From positions 1 through 53,206 of the forward strand of contig NZ_ASRY01000014.1 in NCBI RefSeq assembly GCF_000520815.1: a stretch of DNA of 53,206 nucleotides, given 5' to 3'. Of this stretch, positions 26,978-34,961 are shown piece after piece. The notes under the pieces were generated by a model, which was given only the letters and a program-made list of their open reading frames with translations, ran no database searches and had not been told where the DNA came from. Every line of letters begins with the position of its first letter. Within the stretch, counting starts at the first letter, position 1. This DNA comes from Paenibacillus maysiensis. GTDB lineage: Bacteria; Bacillota; Bacilli; Paenibacillales; Paenibacillaceae. The translations under genes and the position numbers were made by a program.

Positions 26978-28450
26978 CTATTTTCCGGAAGTACGCGGAA
27001 CGGTATACGTATATTTACTTGCTGTACCATCCTGCTCAGTCTCATACATGAAGGTTTGGCTGTCTTCGGACCAGCTTCCTTTGACCCAAGCACCCTTCAA
27101 GGTACGCACTTCCAGCGTTGTCCGGTCTACACCGTTGTCGGAAAGCTTATACACCTTCAGCTTTTTGCCTTCAATGACCACCGCATAGCTGCCATCAGGT
27201 GAATTAAGCTGATCTGTAGACGTCAACTGGGCGCTAAAGGTGGAGGCATTATTGCTGTCCGGAGAGATTATTGAATTAGATGAGAAACCTTCATTCCGTA
27301 CCGGGTTTTGCGACACGGAGGGTTGCTGTTCATTAGAAGCTGTATTGCTGCTCATATCTCCCGTCGTAGTCCCCGAATCCTTGGTAACCCCTTTGGAGGC
27401 TGTGTCATTCGACGTTTCATTTGAAGCAATCCGATCCTGTATCTTCATATCCCGACTGACAGACGATGACGAATCATTAGTAGCCGTGCTGTTGTCATTA
27501 CTGTCTTCAGTAGTGCCCGTACCCGCTATGGGTGCTTTTTCTACATTTGGTTCTCCTTGCTGTTCAGGGGCAATCGTTTGTTGCTCGGATTTTCCCTGCT
27601 TTAACTGTTTGTCATCGGACTTAGGAGCATCCGCAGCAGAATCTTGTCCGGCAGATTTTTCTTTTGTAATCTGACGATCCGCGCTTGGCTGTTCCTGCTG
27701 TTGATCCTGACGGGGAGGATGTTCCGCTGGCGCATGCTTCGTTGAATCCTTTTCATCAACTCGCTGATCGTCACGTTGTGCAGCATCCTGTGTGGAAGGG
27801 TTCTTTTCATCATCCGCACTGTTCACATCCAGTTTGCTCGGATCAGATTGCTTCACTAGAGGTGGCTGGGATGCGTCCGTTCCCTGACCCTGCTCTGACG
27901 ACTGCTTGGTCGAATCCGTTCCAATAGCTGCATCACGGCCTCCGCTTCCATTCACCGTATCTGGAACTTCTGTCTGTGCCTGCTGACTCATCACTCCAGG
28001 CGACTGGGAATCAAGCGAGCCTTCCGCATCCTGCACCGTTTTCGGTTCAAAATTGAATACCACAATGCTCAGTACAACAGCAGCGGCAGCCACGCCCATC
28101 GCAGCTCGCCCGCTCATCCGATTCCACCAAGGTATAGGCTGAGTACGCTGTCTCGGTCCCGGTCCAGAATCAACAGCTACAGGCTGCATCTCCTGAAGCG
28201 CGCTTCCCTGCTCCTCACGTGCGCGGTCAATGGCATCAAGCTGAGGCATGATGGAATCCACCAGGCTGAACGACGGGGAAACCGCAGGCAATTCCTCCAG
28301 CTCGCGCGAGAGCGTCTGAAGAATGTGAAATTTTTCCGCACAGTCCGGGCAAGTCGCAATATGGTTCATTAATTGGGACGTCTCTTCTTCGCCCAGCTCA
28401 TGATCCACATAACGCTGCATCCAATCCATCACCTCTTCCCCACACTTCAT
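26978..28450 (-). CDS. Transmembrane anti-sigma factor with zinc-finger domain
   Basis: This 490-residue protein begins with a ZAS-type anti-sigma domain (HELGEEETSQLMNHIATCPD, with the H-x3-C-x2-C zinc motif near residues 29-36). A single transmembrane helix near residue 115 (AAMGVAAAAVVLSIVVF) follows, then about 250 residues of Ser/Asp/Gln/Thr/Lys-rich disordered linker. A C-terminal folded unit (SPDGSYAVVIEGKKLKVYKL ... WSEDSQTFMYETE) looks like a beta-propeller blade. The start overlaps the sigma gene by ATGA, implying coupled synthesis. It is predicted to hold the ECF sigma at the membrane until a cell-envelope signal reaches the outside domain. Confidence 0.88.
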   Translation of the reverse strand: MKCGEEVMDWMQRYVDHELGEEETSQLMNHIATCPDCAEKFHILQTLSRELEELPAVSPSFSLVDSIMPQLDAIDRAREEQGSALQEMQPVAVDSGPGPRQRTQPIPWWNRMSGRAAMGVAAAAVVLSIVVFNFEPKTVQDAEGSLDSQSPGVMSQQAQTEVPDTVNGSGGRDAAIGTDSTKQSSEQGQGTDASQPPLVKQSDPSKLDVNSADDEKNPSTQDAAQRDDQRVDEKDSTKHAPAEHPPRQDQQQEQPSADRQITKEKSAGQDSAADAPKSDDKQLKQGKSEQQTIAPEQQGEPNVEKAPIAGTGTTEDSNDNSTATNDSSSSVSRDMKIQDRIASNETSNDTASKGVTKDSGTTTGDMSSNTASNEQQPSVSQNPVRNEGFSSNSIISPDSNNASTFSAQLTSTDQLNSPDGSYAVVIEGKKLKVYKLSDNGVDRTTLEVRTLKGAWVKGSWSEDSQTFMYETEQDGTASKYTYTVPRTSGK

Positions 28451-28995
28451 CCTGATACACCACCTTTCTGATATTCCTGAAGTATCCCTTGCAATTGCTG
28501 TCTTGCTCGATACAAGTATGACTTGACCGTATTTAGCGGCAGATCCAGAGAGTCGGCAATCTCGTTATAAGAGAAATCCTGCAAATATCTCAATACGATC
28601 ACCGTCCGGTGGTGCTCTGGAAGCTGCTGTATAGCCTCACGAACATCCTGTGCCAGGTAAGAGGTCAACACCTCGGCCTCCACATTTTGGGGATCGTTGA
28701 ATATCATGTCATGCTCGTCAATGGATACCGAGGGCTTCGTCCTTCTGAATTTGTCGATACATATGTTCGATACAATGCGTTGAACCCAGGTTTTGAACTG
28801 CGCCTTTTCCTCATAAGAGTTAATTTTGGAATAAATCCGTATGAGGGCTTCTTGTGAAGCGTCCATGGCGTCCTGTTCATTGTTTAAAATGTAATATGCC
28901 GTACGGTACACATGCTGTTCTATCTCTCTTAATAGGGTAATGAGAGCGTCGCGATCGCCCGATTGAGCGGCTCGAATGAGTCCCTGCTCTACCAC
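28447..28995 (-). CDS. ECF-type RNA polymerase sigma factor
   Basis: This 182-residue sigma-70 family protein shows region 2 as VYRTAYYILNNEQDAMDASQ with AQFKTWVQRIVSNICIDKFR, and region 4 as LPEHHRTVIVLRYLQDFSYN with a helix-turn-helix ending NTVKSYLYRARQQL. The start is a GTG at 28995 after GAGAGGGGG. An upstream in-frame start at 29043 overlaps the predicted promoter and is unlikely. It is SigW/SigM-like in size, but the exact group is not assignable by eye. It is followed by its anti-sigma gene and preceded by an ECF-type promoter, so positive autoregulation is likely. Confidence 0.93.
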   Translation of the reverse strand: MVEQGLIRAAQSGDRDALITLLREIEQHVYRTAYYILNNEQDAMDASQEALIRIYSKINSYEEKAQFKTWVQRIVSNICIDKFRRTKPSVSIDEHDMIFNDPQNVEAEVLTSYLAQDVREAIQQLPEHHRTVIVLRYLQDFSYNEIADSLDLPLNTVKSYLYRARQQLQGILQEYQKGGVSG

Positions 28996-29025
28996 AAAGG
29001 ATCCCCCTCTCCCTGCAATATTACA

Positions 29026-29052
29026 GACGTTTTCCTTTTGCAAATTGTTGCA
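29026..29052 (-). promoter_or_regulatory. ECF sigma-type promoter (probable autoregulation)
   Basis: On the minus strand TGCAAC (29047-29052), an exact 17-base spacer that is A-rich, then CGTC (29026-29029). This fits Firmicute ECF promoters (AAC in -35, CGT in -10). The start point would fall about 25 bases ahead of the GTG of the sigma gene. Confidence 0.72.
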
Positions 29053-29143
29053 GGATAGACGTCTGACGATAATTTTATTTTTTTAGTGAAAAAAATGTTA
29101 CCAAAAAGCCCAGATTCCCCAGCGTATCCTCCCTTAGAATAAC

Positions 29144-29170
29144 AGAAAAAGGGAAGGTAGTCACCTTCCC
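29144..29170 (-). terminator. Terminator after comEC / binding-protein remnant
   Basis: GGGAAGGT-AGTC-ACCTTCCC is a perfect 8-bp stem followed on the minus strand by TTTTTCTG. Confidence 0.88.
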
Positions 29171-29225
29171 TTAGCCCTTACTCACATAAATCTGCTGGAA
29201 TCTGTCGAATTGAACTTACATATTG

Positions 29226-29660
29226 TTACTTCTTGGAAATCAGGAAATCCGATATGCGTTCTAGCTGGTAATTCAGGGCAATCGGGTCCTGAAAATAAAA
29301 GTCGTCAATGGAGTATTGGTATACTTTCCCTGCTTTAACGGCAGGAAGGTTTCTCCACACGCTTTTAGATTCAATATCTTTCCCCCGATCTACTCCATCT
29401 CCCCTAATCCCCGGCATCAGGTAATCGGCATCGCCTAGCATCTCCGGTAAAGCCTCTATTGAAATGCTGGCCCAGCCCTTCTCGAAGGCTGCATTTTCTA
29501 CCTTTTCTGGAAGAGTGAGCATATCTGTAGTGTTTTTCCTGGATCGCTCTTGTTCGTTGCTACAGTTCAAGCGTGTCCATTGGGGCATCAGCATATCACG
29601 GCAATAACTGTGCAATTCATCTTGTATCTGCATGTTCAAGGTTATGTTTGTACCGTACAC
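29226..29660 (-). pseudogene. Remnant of an iron-siderophore ABC transporter substrate-binding protein
   Basis: The last 95 or so residues look like the C-terminal lobe of a FecB/FhuD-type binding protein: AFEKGWASISIEALPEML, ADYLMPGIRGDG, WRNLPAVKAGKVYQ and the ending QDPIALNYQLERISDFLISK. Everything upstream in the frame is not recognisable and runs into the 3' end of comEC, which it overlaps by 44 bases. There is no signal peptide, lipobox or N-terminal lobe. It is most simply a truncated relic stranded between comEC and the terminator at 29144. Whether the ORF is translated is unknown. Confidence 0.75.
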
Positions 29661-32472
29661 TCAATTTGCCTTGATGCGCTCGGATTTGGACCTCTCCCAT
29701 CGTATCTGTTCGATATATAGCAGAACCAACCGCTGATAGACGATCCAATACCGCTTCATTCGGGTGTCCATATGTATTGCTAGCTCCGACTGAAATGACG
29801 GATACCTTCGGTCGCCAGTAGGATAACCATTCTTCCGAGGTGGAGTGCCTACTACCGTGATGTGCTATTTTCAAGACATCTACAGCTTGCCTTACAACCG
29901 CCGTCCCCCCCTCTGCTTCGGTATGGGATGGAGAATGAGTTAACTCGGAAAGCAACAGCGATTCTGCTGCATCATCCATATCTCCTGTGAACAAAAAGGA
30001 AGCCCCCTCCATCTCCAATATCATTGCAACGGAATAATGATTTTGGTCCTTCACAACGGGCAAACTTCCGGTTTCTTCCTCCTGCAGCGGAAGCGGATGA
30101 ATAAAGCGGATTTTCGTATCCTGATCCGGTCTCCACTCCATACCATAATACGCACCGTACAGCTTAATCTGCTTGTTTACAGCCGTGTTCAACAGCTTGC
30201 GGAAAGGTGCCTTGTCTGTCAGGGTGCCGTTAAAGACCAAGGCCGATACTGGAATCTGGTCAAGCACAGCCTGCAATCCTCCAGCGTGGTCATGATCTCC
30301 ATGCGTTAAAATGACAGCATCCAGCCGATGTACACCGCGCTGCTTCAACAAGGGTACAATCGTATCCTCACCTACCTCGTAGGGGTCTTTTCGCTTACGC
30401 CAAGCATTTTTTCCTGTCGTAAAATCCATCGTGCCCCCTCCATCCACCAAAATATGTTTACCGCCCGGCGTTGTAATTAAAATGCTGTCACCTTGGCCTA
30501 CATCCAGGTATTGAACCGTTCCCGTATTCCCTCCACCTGGAGTTATGTAACCTATACACATGATGCCAAGCCAGGCAATACCACTTAAAGCCAGCGCCAA
30601 ATGACTATAACCATTCCACTGTCGACGTGCATATTTGCCTGCTCCTTCAGGCTCACGCTCCGTCTGCAATATAGCTGCCCACTCCGCAGATGACGCTAAT
30701 CCTGTATGTATGGGTGATGGCATAGGAACGGATGTGCTTTGTCCCACCGAATTGCGTCCGGCTGAAAGTCTCTCCTTTTCCCTCCCCAGTGCTGCCCCCA
30801 AGCTAGCAGTTTCATCTGTTCGCCTTTGAGATATGATCCATGATTTGAGCCAGTACAGAATACTGTACAAAGCAGCATAATACGCTATGACCCACAGAAT
30901 GGAGGAAGACGGCCAAATACTCACATAAGCGTCATCCACGTTCATCCATTTCACAAGCCAAAAGGTCAGTTCGTTCAACTGCTCTGCCGGCCATGCAAGG
31001 ATACGAGCCCCGTCCTCCCATAGAAAGGCGATTCCCATCGCCACCGTACCCAGTGGAAGCACGATATACGTAATGAGTGGAACGAGTACAAAATTAGCCA
31101 CAAACGATAGCAGCGAGAATTGATTAAAGTAGAAGACCGTCATCGGAAACGAAACAAGCTGCGCTGTGATCGTAATCGCAATTTCGCCGCCAATCAGAAG
31201 AGGCCATTTGGCGAAAAACGGCTTCATCAGCGGCATGTAAATGAGCAGCCCGGCTGTTACCAGAAAAGAAAGCTGAAAACTGACACTAAGCAGATAATAC
31301 GGATTCCAAAGCAGCATCAATAACGCGGACACACTCAAAATGCTAAGTCCGTCCTTGAGCATTCCCCGTCTGGCTGCAAACAGGCCGATCATAGCCATAA
31401 TTCCAGCCCTCACAACAGAGGGAGAAGCACCTGTCAGCAGTACATAAGCCGGAATAAGCACCATCACGACCGTAAGAGACGTCTCCCGACTCACTCGCAA
31501 TAGCTTGAGTAAATACAGTAGCGTAGCTGCGTATACCGCCACATGCATACCGGATATCGCTAAAATATGAGTTAATCCAAGCTGCGTAAATTCGTTATAC
31601 GTTGCCGGGTCCAGCTCATCCGTAACTCCTAGTACCAGCCCTTTCATATATCCTGCGTGATAAAGAGAACCAAAAGCTAAGTCCATCCGTTGCCCCAATT
31701 GCTCCCTAAGCTGATCATTCCACCTGAACAAGGTGTAACGGTTCCACTGGGAAGCTTGCTGCTTCTGTAGCGAAGCGGCTCCAATCCCTTTGAAAAGCCA
31801 GTGAATCTCCTGTGTATGCAGGTATTCATTGTAATCAAAGCCGCCAAAATTCCCCGCGGTTGCAGGAGCCTTTAAGCTGCCGTACAGTTGAATTGCATCT
31901 CCACGCTGCCATTCTGCCGCAAGTTGCTGTTCCTGTTTGGCAGCCAGCTTGATGTGCACCATAACGTGTTCAGAAATAGCTTCGCTCTTTCCAACCCCGC
32001 CCTGGAAAGTGTCATTTGGCAGTAATTTAGAACCAGTACGGGTACTACTCGCAGATGTAGGCTTCTTGTTCGGATTGGAATTGCCTCTCGTTTTGCTTAT
32101 TGCAGTAATCCTCATCTCAAATTGTGCCCGATCACCGTCTACCTGTACCTCGGAAGCAATAAATCCAGATGCTTGAACAGGCACGTCTTCCAGCTTGGAA
32201 GCCGATACATGAAGGGCCTCGGGAATATGGCTCACATTATGCGCATCATGCCAAGCCCAATGGAATCCACCTCCGCTCAAGGCAAGCCACAGCAATACCA
32301 CATGCCGGACTGGAATTTTCATCAATAGAGCTACAAGAGGTAAAATCATCGTGACACCCGCCCAGAGCAACAGCAGCATACGTCCGGAATACAAGCATGC
32401 TCCTGCACTTCCCATAATCCAACATACCGTAAGGGTTAAGATAGGTCTGCTTAAAACCAGTTTGGCTTGAAT
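29617..32472 (-). CDS. comEC: DNA internalization-related competence protein ComEC/Rec2
   Basis: ComEC is the channel that brings transforming single-stranded DNA across the cytoplasmic membrane. N-terminal membrane segments and an OB-like outside domain come first. The Competence membrane domain contains LGLTHILAISGMHVAV. A C-terminal metallo-beta-lactamase domain follows (LDVGQGDSILITTPGGKHIL, LTHGDHDHAGG, IAHHGSRHSTSEEW), thought to be the nuclease. The first in-frame ATG (32415) has no ribosome site and cuts the first membrane segment. An ATT at 32472 stands seven bases after GGGAGG and restores it, so I place the start there with caution. The gene is cut off from comEB by a terminator. 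Confidence 0.92.
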   Translation of the reverse strand: MQAKLVLSRPILTLTVCWIMGSAGACLYSGRMLLLLWAGVTMILPLVALLMKIPVRHVVLLWLALSGGGFHWAWHDAHNVSHIPEALHVSASKLEDVPVQASGFIASEVQVDGDRAQFEMRITAISKTRGNSNPNKKPTSASSTRTGSKLLPNDTFQGGVGKSEAISEHVMVHIKLAAKQEQQLAAEWQRGDAIQLYGSLKAPATAGNFGGFDYNEYLHTQEIHWLFKGIGAASLQKQQASQWNRYTLFRWNDQLREQLGQRMDLAFGSLYHAGYMKGLVLGVTDELDPATYNEFTQLGLTHILAISGMHVAVYAATLLYLLKLLRVSRETSLTVVMVLIPAYVLLTGASPSVVRAGIMAMIGLFAARRGMLKDGLSILSVSALLMLLWNPYYLLSVSFQLSFLVTAGLLIYMPLMKPFFAKWPLLIGGEIAITITAQLVSFPMTVFYFNQFSLLSFVANFVLVPLITYIVLPLGTVAMGIAFLWEDGARILAWPAEQLNELTFWLVKWMNVDDAYVSIWPSSSILWVIAYYAALYSILYWLKSWIISQRRTDETASLGAALGREKERLSAGRNSVGQSTSVPMPSPIHTGLASSAEWAAILQTEREPEGAGKYARRQWNGYSHLALALSGIAWLGIMCIGYITPGGGNTGTVQYLDVGQGDSILITTPGGKHILVDGGGTMDFTTGKNAWRKRKDPYEVGEDTIVPLLKQRGVHRLDAVILTHGDHDHAGGLQAVLDQIPVSALVFNGTLTDKAPFRKLLNTAVNKQIKLYGAYYGMEWRPDQDTKIRFIHPLPLQEEETGSLPVVKDQNHYSVAMILEMEGASFLFTGDMDDAAESLLLSELTHSPSHTEAEGGTAVVRQAVDVLKIAHHGSRHSTSEEWLSYWRPKVSVISVGASNTYGHPNEAVLDRLSAVGSAIYRTDTMGEVQIRAHQGKLSVRYKHNLEHADTR

Positions 32473-32519
32473 ATAACCACCTCCCGGTAGAAAAATAGGG
32501 TTCTGTGCTCAAACCGCAA

Positions 32520-32565
32520 AACAAAAAAGAACCCCTGACTAAATAGCATTTCGTCAGAGGTTCTT
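32520..32565 (-). terminator. Terminator between comEB and comEC
   Basis: On the minus strand AAGAACCTCTGAC, a 13-base loop, GTCAGGGGTTCTT then TTTTGTTTT. Competence genes comEA-comEB and comEC may therefore be separate transcripts or depend on read-through. Confidence 0.88.
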
Positions 32566-32593
32566 CCTCGTGTACTTTTTAATTTATCATGTC

Positions 32594-33112
32594 TTAATTC
32601 ATAACATCCATCAGCGTTTCTTTCGGTGGATGATAGTTGTCCAGTATACGGAAGGCAATTCCTTTTTGCTCCATCATGGCACGAACCTTGTCGGCATCCT
32701 TTGGGTAAGGACGGTGGTATACAATCTCCACAATACCGCTGTTCGCCAGCATGTTGGCACACGTCCAGCACGGCTGGTCGGTCACATATACCGAGGAGCC
32801 TTCACGATCAATCCGGTCCGTGAACAGTAGCAAGTTCTGCTCCGCATGAATCGTGCGGATGCAGCGCTGCTTTTTAACCATTTCCTCCAGCCCCTCGCGA
32901 TGCACGACCTCGTATTCCTCCGAAATCATACAACCTGCCTCAGAGCAATCAGGTACCCCGGATGGTGCACCATTATAGGCTGTACCCAAAAGCTTTTTGC
33001 CTTGTACAAGTACGGCTCCAACATGACGCCGCGAGCAGCGCGAACGGGTAGATACCATATAAGCGATATCCATAAAATAGGTGTCCCAGTCCTTGCGTAC
33101 ATCTGCACTCAT
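32594..33112 (-). CDS. comEB: ComE operon protein 2, deoxycytidylate deaminase family
   Basis: This 172-residue zinc-dependent deaminase has the catalytic HAEQN and the zinc-binding PCWTCANML motifs of dCMP/cytidine deaminases. The additional His/Cys in SRCSRRHVGAVLV and the GAPSGVPDC loop are typical of dCMP deaminase. The start at 33112 is spaced seven bases from AGGAGA; an ATG at 33118 is too close. It follows comEA, as in Bacillus, where it is not needed for transformation; the likely role is dCMP to dUMP conversion. Confidence 0.93.
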   Translation of the reverse strand: MSADVRKDWDTYFMDIAYMVSTRSRCSRRHVGAVLVQGKKLLGTAYNGAPSGVPDCSEAGCMISEEYEVVHREGLEEMVKKQRCIRTIHAEQNLLLFTDRIDREGSSVYVTDQPCWTCANMLANSGIVEIVYHRPYPKDADKVRAMMEQKGIAFRILDNYHPPKETLMDVMN

Positions 33113-33198
33113 ATCCATCTCTCCTGTAAACACAAGTTACAACGTAAATACATTCACTAAAGCCATCCTGATAGCCTGCACATCGTCTACTTATGTAA

Positions 33199-33843
33199 TT
33201 ATAAGCTGACGTAAGGCTTCATTTTCGCCAACATTTTAGCGCCGATTCCCTTCACATGATCCAAATCGTTCACACGCTTGAACGGCCCGTGCTGATTACG
33301 ATAGTTCAGAATCGCTTCGGCCTTTTTAGCTCCAACCCCCGGCAGTTCCATTAACTCGGCAGCAGTCGCCGTGTTGATGTTCACCTTTTTTTCACCGGAA
33401 GCGGATGAAGCAACGGGATCGCTCACTGCATTCGTCCTGTTCGTCGTGGTATTCGAATTGTCAACGCCAGTAGCGGAAATAACGAAATCAGAATCCGTCG
33501 CCTCAGACTGCTTTACAGTACTGGAGCTTTCGCTCCCGTCGACCGCTGCACTAGCAGAACCCTGTACAGCATCAGGCTTCACATTGCCAGCTCCTTCGCC
33601 ATCCGAACTGCGTTCAGCTTTGCCTAAGGCTTCCGTTACAACACGCTTTCCTTGAGTCTGGCCGCTATTGCTCTGCGACTCATTTTGGTCCGGCTCTACT
33701 ACTAAAGCCTGCTCTACCTTACGATTAAGCAACTGCCACTCTTCTTCCGGCTCCGGACGCTGCCCACCAGCAAACAGAATAAGCCCACTGCCGATTAGGG
33801 AAAGCACTATTGCCGTTCCAGTCCATACGCGGTTCATTTCCAT
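33199..33843 (-). CDS. comEA: Competence protein ComEA (helix-hairpin-helix DNA receptor)
   Basis: This 214-residue protein has an N-terminal membrane anchor (TGTAIVLSLIGSGLILFAGG), a long Ser/Glu/Gln/Asn-rich flexible linker and a C-terminal tandem helix-hairpin-helix domain. The hairpins are at INTATAAELMELPGVGAKKA and DLDHVKGIGAKMLAKMK. It binds double-stranded DNA at the cell surface and passes it to ComEC. The start at 33843 or 33837 follows AAGGGGA. The upstream 270 bases, shared with the divergent comER, contain a small hairpin (AACCG-GAGG / CCTC-CGGTT, about 33933-33963). No clear ComK box was found. Confidence 0.93.
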   Translation of the reverse strand: MEMNRVWTGTAIVLSLIGSGLILFAGGQRPEPEEEWQLLNRKVEQALVVEPDQNESQSNSGQTQGKRVVTEALGKAERSSDGEGAGNVKPDAVQGSASAAVDGSESSSTVKQSEATDSDFVISATGVDNSNTTTNRTNAVSDPVASSASGEKKVNINTATAAELMELPGVGAKKAEAILNYRNQHGPFKRVNDLDHVKGIGAKMLAKMKPYVSL

Positions 33844-34115
33844 TTCGTCCCCTTCTACACATAGATTTAGGGAAAGTGAGCCACTCAATACAGCGTCACA
33901 ATCGAACAGAGCAAGCCTGTCCTATCCCGTTAACCGGAGGATGTAAACAACCTCCATACGGTTCGCTGTGAGCCATTTTCCAAAGAGAGATACGTCCTTG
34001 GGCACGATCTAATATGCTCAGACATAAAATTCGTCATGTCGGCCAAGACCGGGTGCATACACTAAGAAGAATGACAGCGTCTATACCGCAAAGTATGAAA
34101 GGAGGACGTTGAACG

Positions 34116-34961
34116 ATGAAAGTTGGATTTATCGGGACTGGCAGCATGGGAAGTCTGCTGATTGAATCTTTTATTCATTCCAACGCACTAAAGCCACAGC
34201 AAATATCAGCAAGCAATCGAACGTATTCCAAGGTAGCCGAGCTGGCCCGTCGTTATCCAGGGTTACATGCAGCCCAAAGCAACCGTGAGACGGCAGCGGA
34301 TAGCGATATCTTGTTTATCTGCGTGAAGCCGCTGGAATCAAAAGCCGTGACGGATGAAATACGCAACGTCATTACAGAAGAGCAAATCGTCGTTTCTATT
34401 ACAAGTCCGGTACAGATCCGCATCTTGGAGCATTCACTGAAAGCCAAAGTGTCCAAAATTATTCCCAGCATTACCCACCAGGTAGGCAGCGGAGCCTCAC
34501 TATGCATCCATGGCAGCCGGATTACAGAGGAGGATCGCTCCCTTCTGGAAGAGCTTATGTCCCACATTAGCAGTCCGATTCGGGTTAAAGAATCCCATAC
34601 GCGTATTACGTCGGATTTTTCCAGCTGCGGCCCTGCTTTCCTGGCCTTTTTTATGGACCAGTGGATTCATGCTGCCGTTCAGGCTACGGGTATAGACCGT
34701 ACGGAGCTATACGCCCTGGCCGGTGAAATGATTATCGGCACAGGAAAGCTACTTACGGAGGGCGGAATGACACCAGCCGAGTTGCAGGCGAGGGTAGCAG
34801 TTCCCGGAGGTATTACCGCTGAAGCCCTCGCACTGCTGGACATCAGCCTGCACAGCGTCTTCCCCGAGCTGATACGGGCTACGCACAACAAGTATGAGGA
34901 GGACATGCAAAAGATAGATGCCTCCTTCGGCTTAAAGTCGATTAACCCGCAACAATATTGA
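34116..34961 (+). CDS. comER: Late competence protein ComER (ProC-like oxidoreductase)
   Basis: This 281-residue protein resembles pyrroline-5-carboxylate reductase. It has an N-terminal NAD(P) Rossmann motif [12 protein letters not shown], a conserved CVKPLE turn and the C-terminal dimer domain with [12 protein letters not shown]. It lies opposite comEA, the classic comER-comEA arrangement. In Bacillus it influences sporulation and biofilm timing, not DNA uptake; its reaction is not known. AAGGAGG precedes the ATG. Its last 20 bases overlap the 3' end of leuS on the other strand. Confidence 0.92.
   Translation: MKVGFIGTGSMGSLLIESFIHSNALKPQQISASNRTYSKVAELARRYPGLHAAQSNRETAADSDILFICVKPLESKAVTDEIRNVITEEQIVVSITSPVQIRILEHSLKAKVSKIIPSITHQVGSGASLCIHGSRITEEDRSLLEELMSHISSPIRVKESHTRITSDFSSCGPAFLAFFMDQWIHAAVQATGIDRTELYALAGEMIIGTGKLLTEGGMTPAELQARVAVPGGITAEALALLDISLHSVFPELIRATHNKYEEDMQKIDASFGLKSINPQQY

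Noticed and set aside
32451..32480. GTG-initiated nine-codon frame just ahead of comEC, considered as a leader peptide
   Set aside because: The GTG overlaps the ribosome site with no spacing, so it should not be translated from it; the in-frame ATT fits better.
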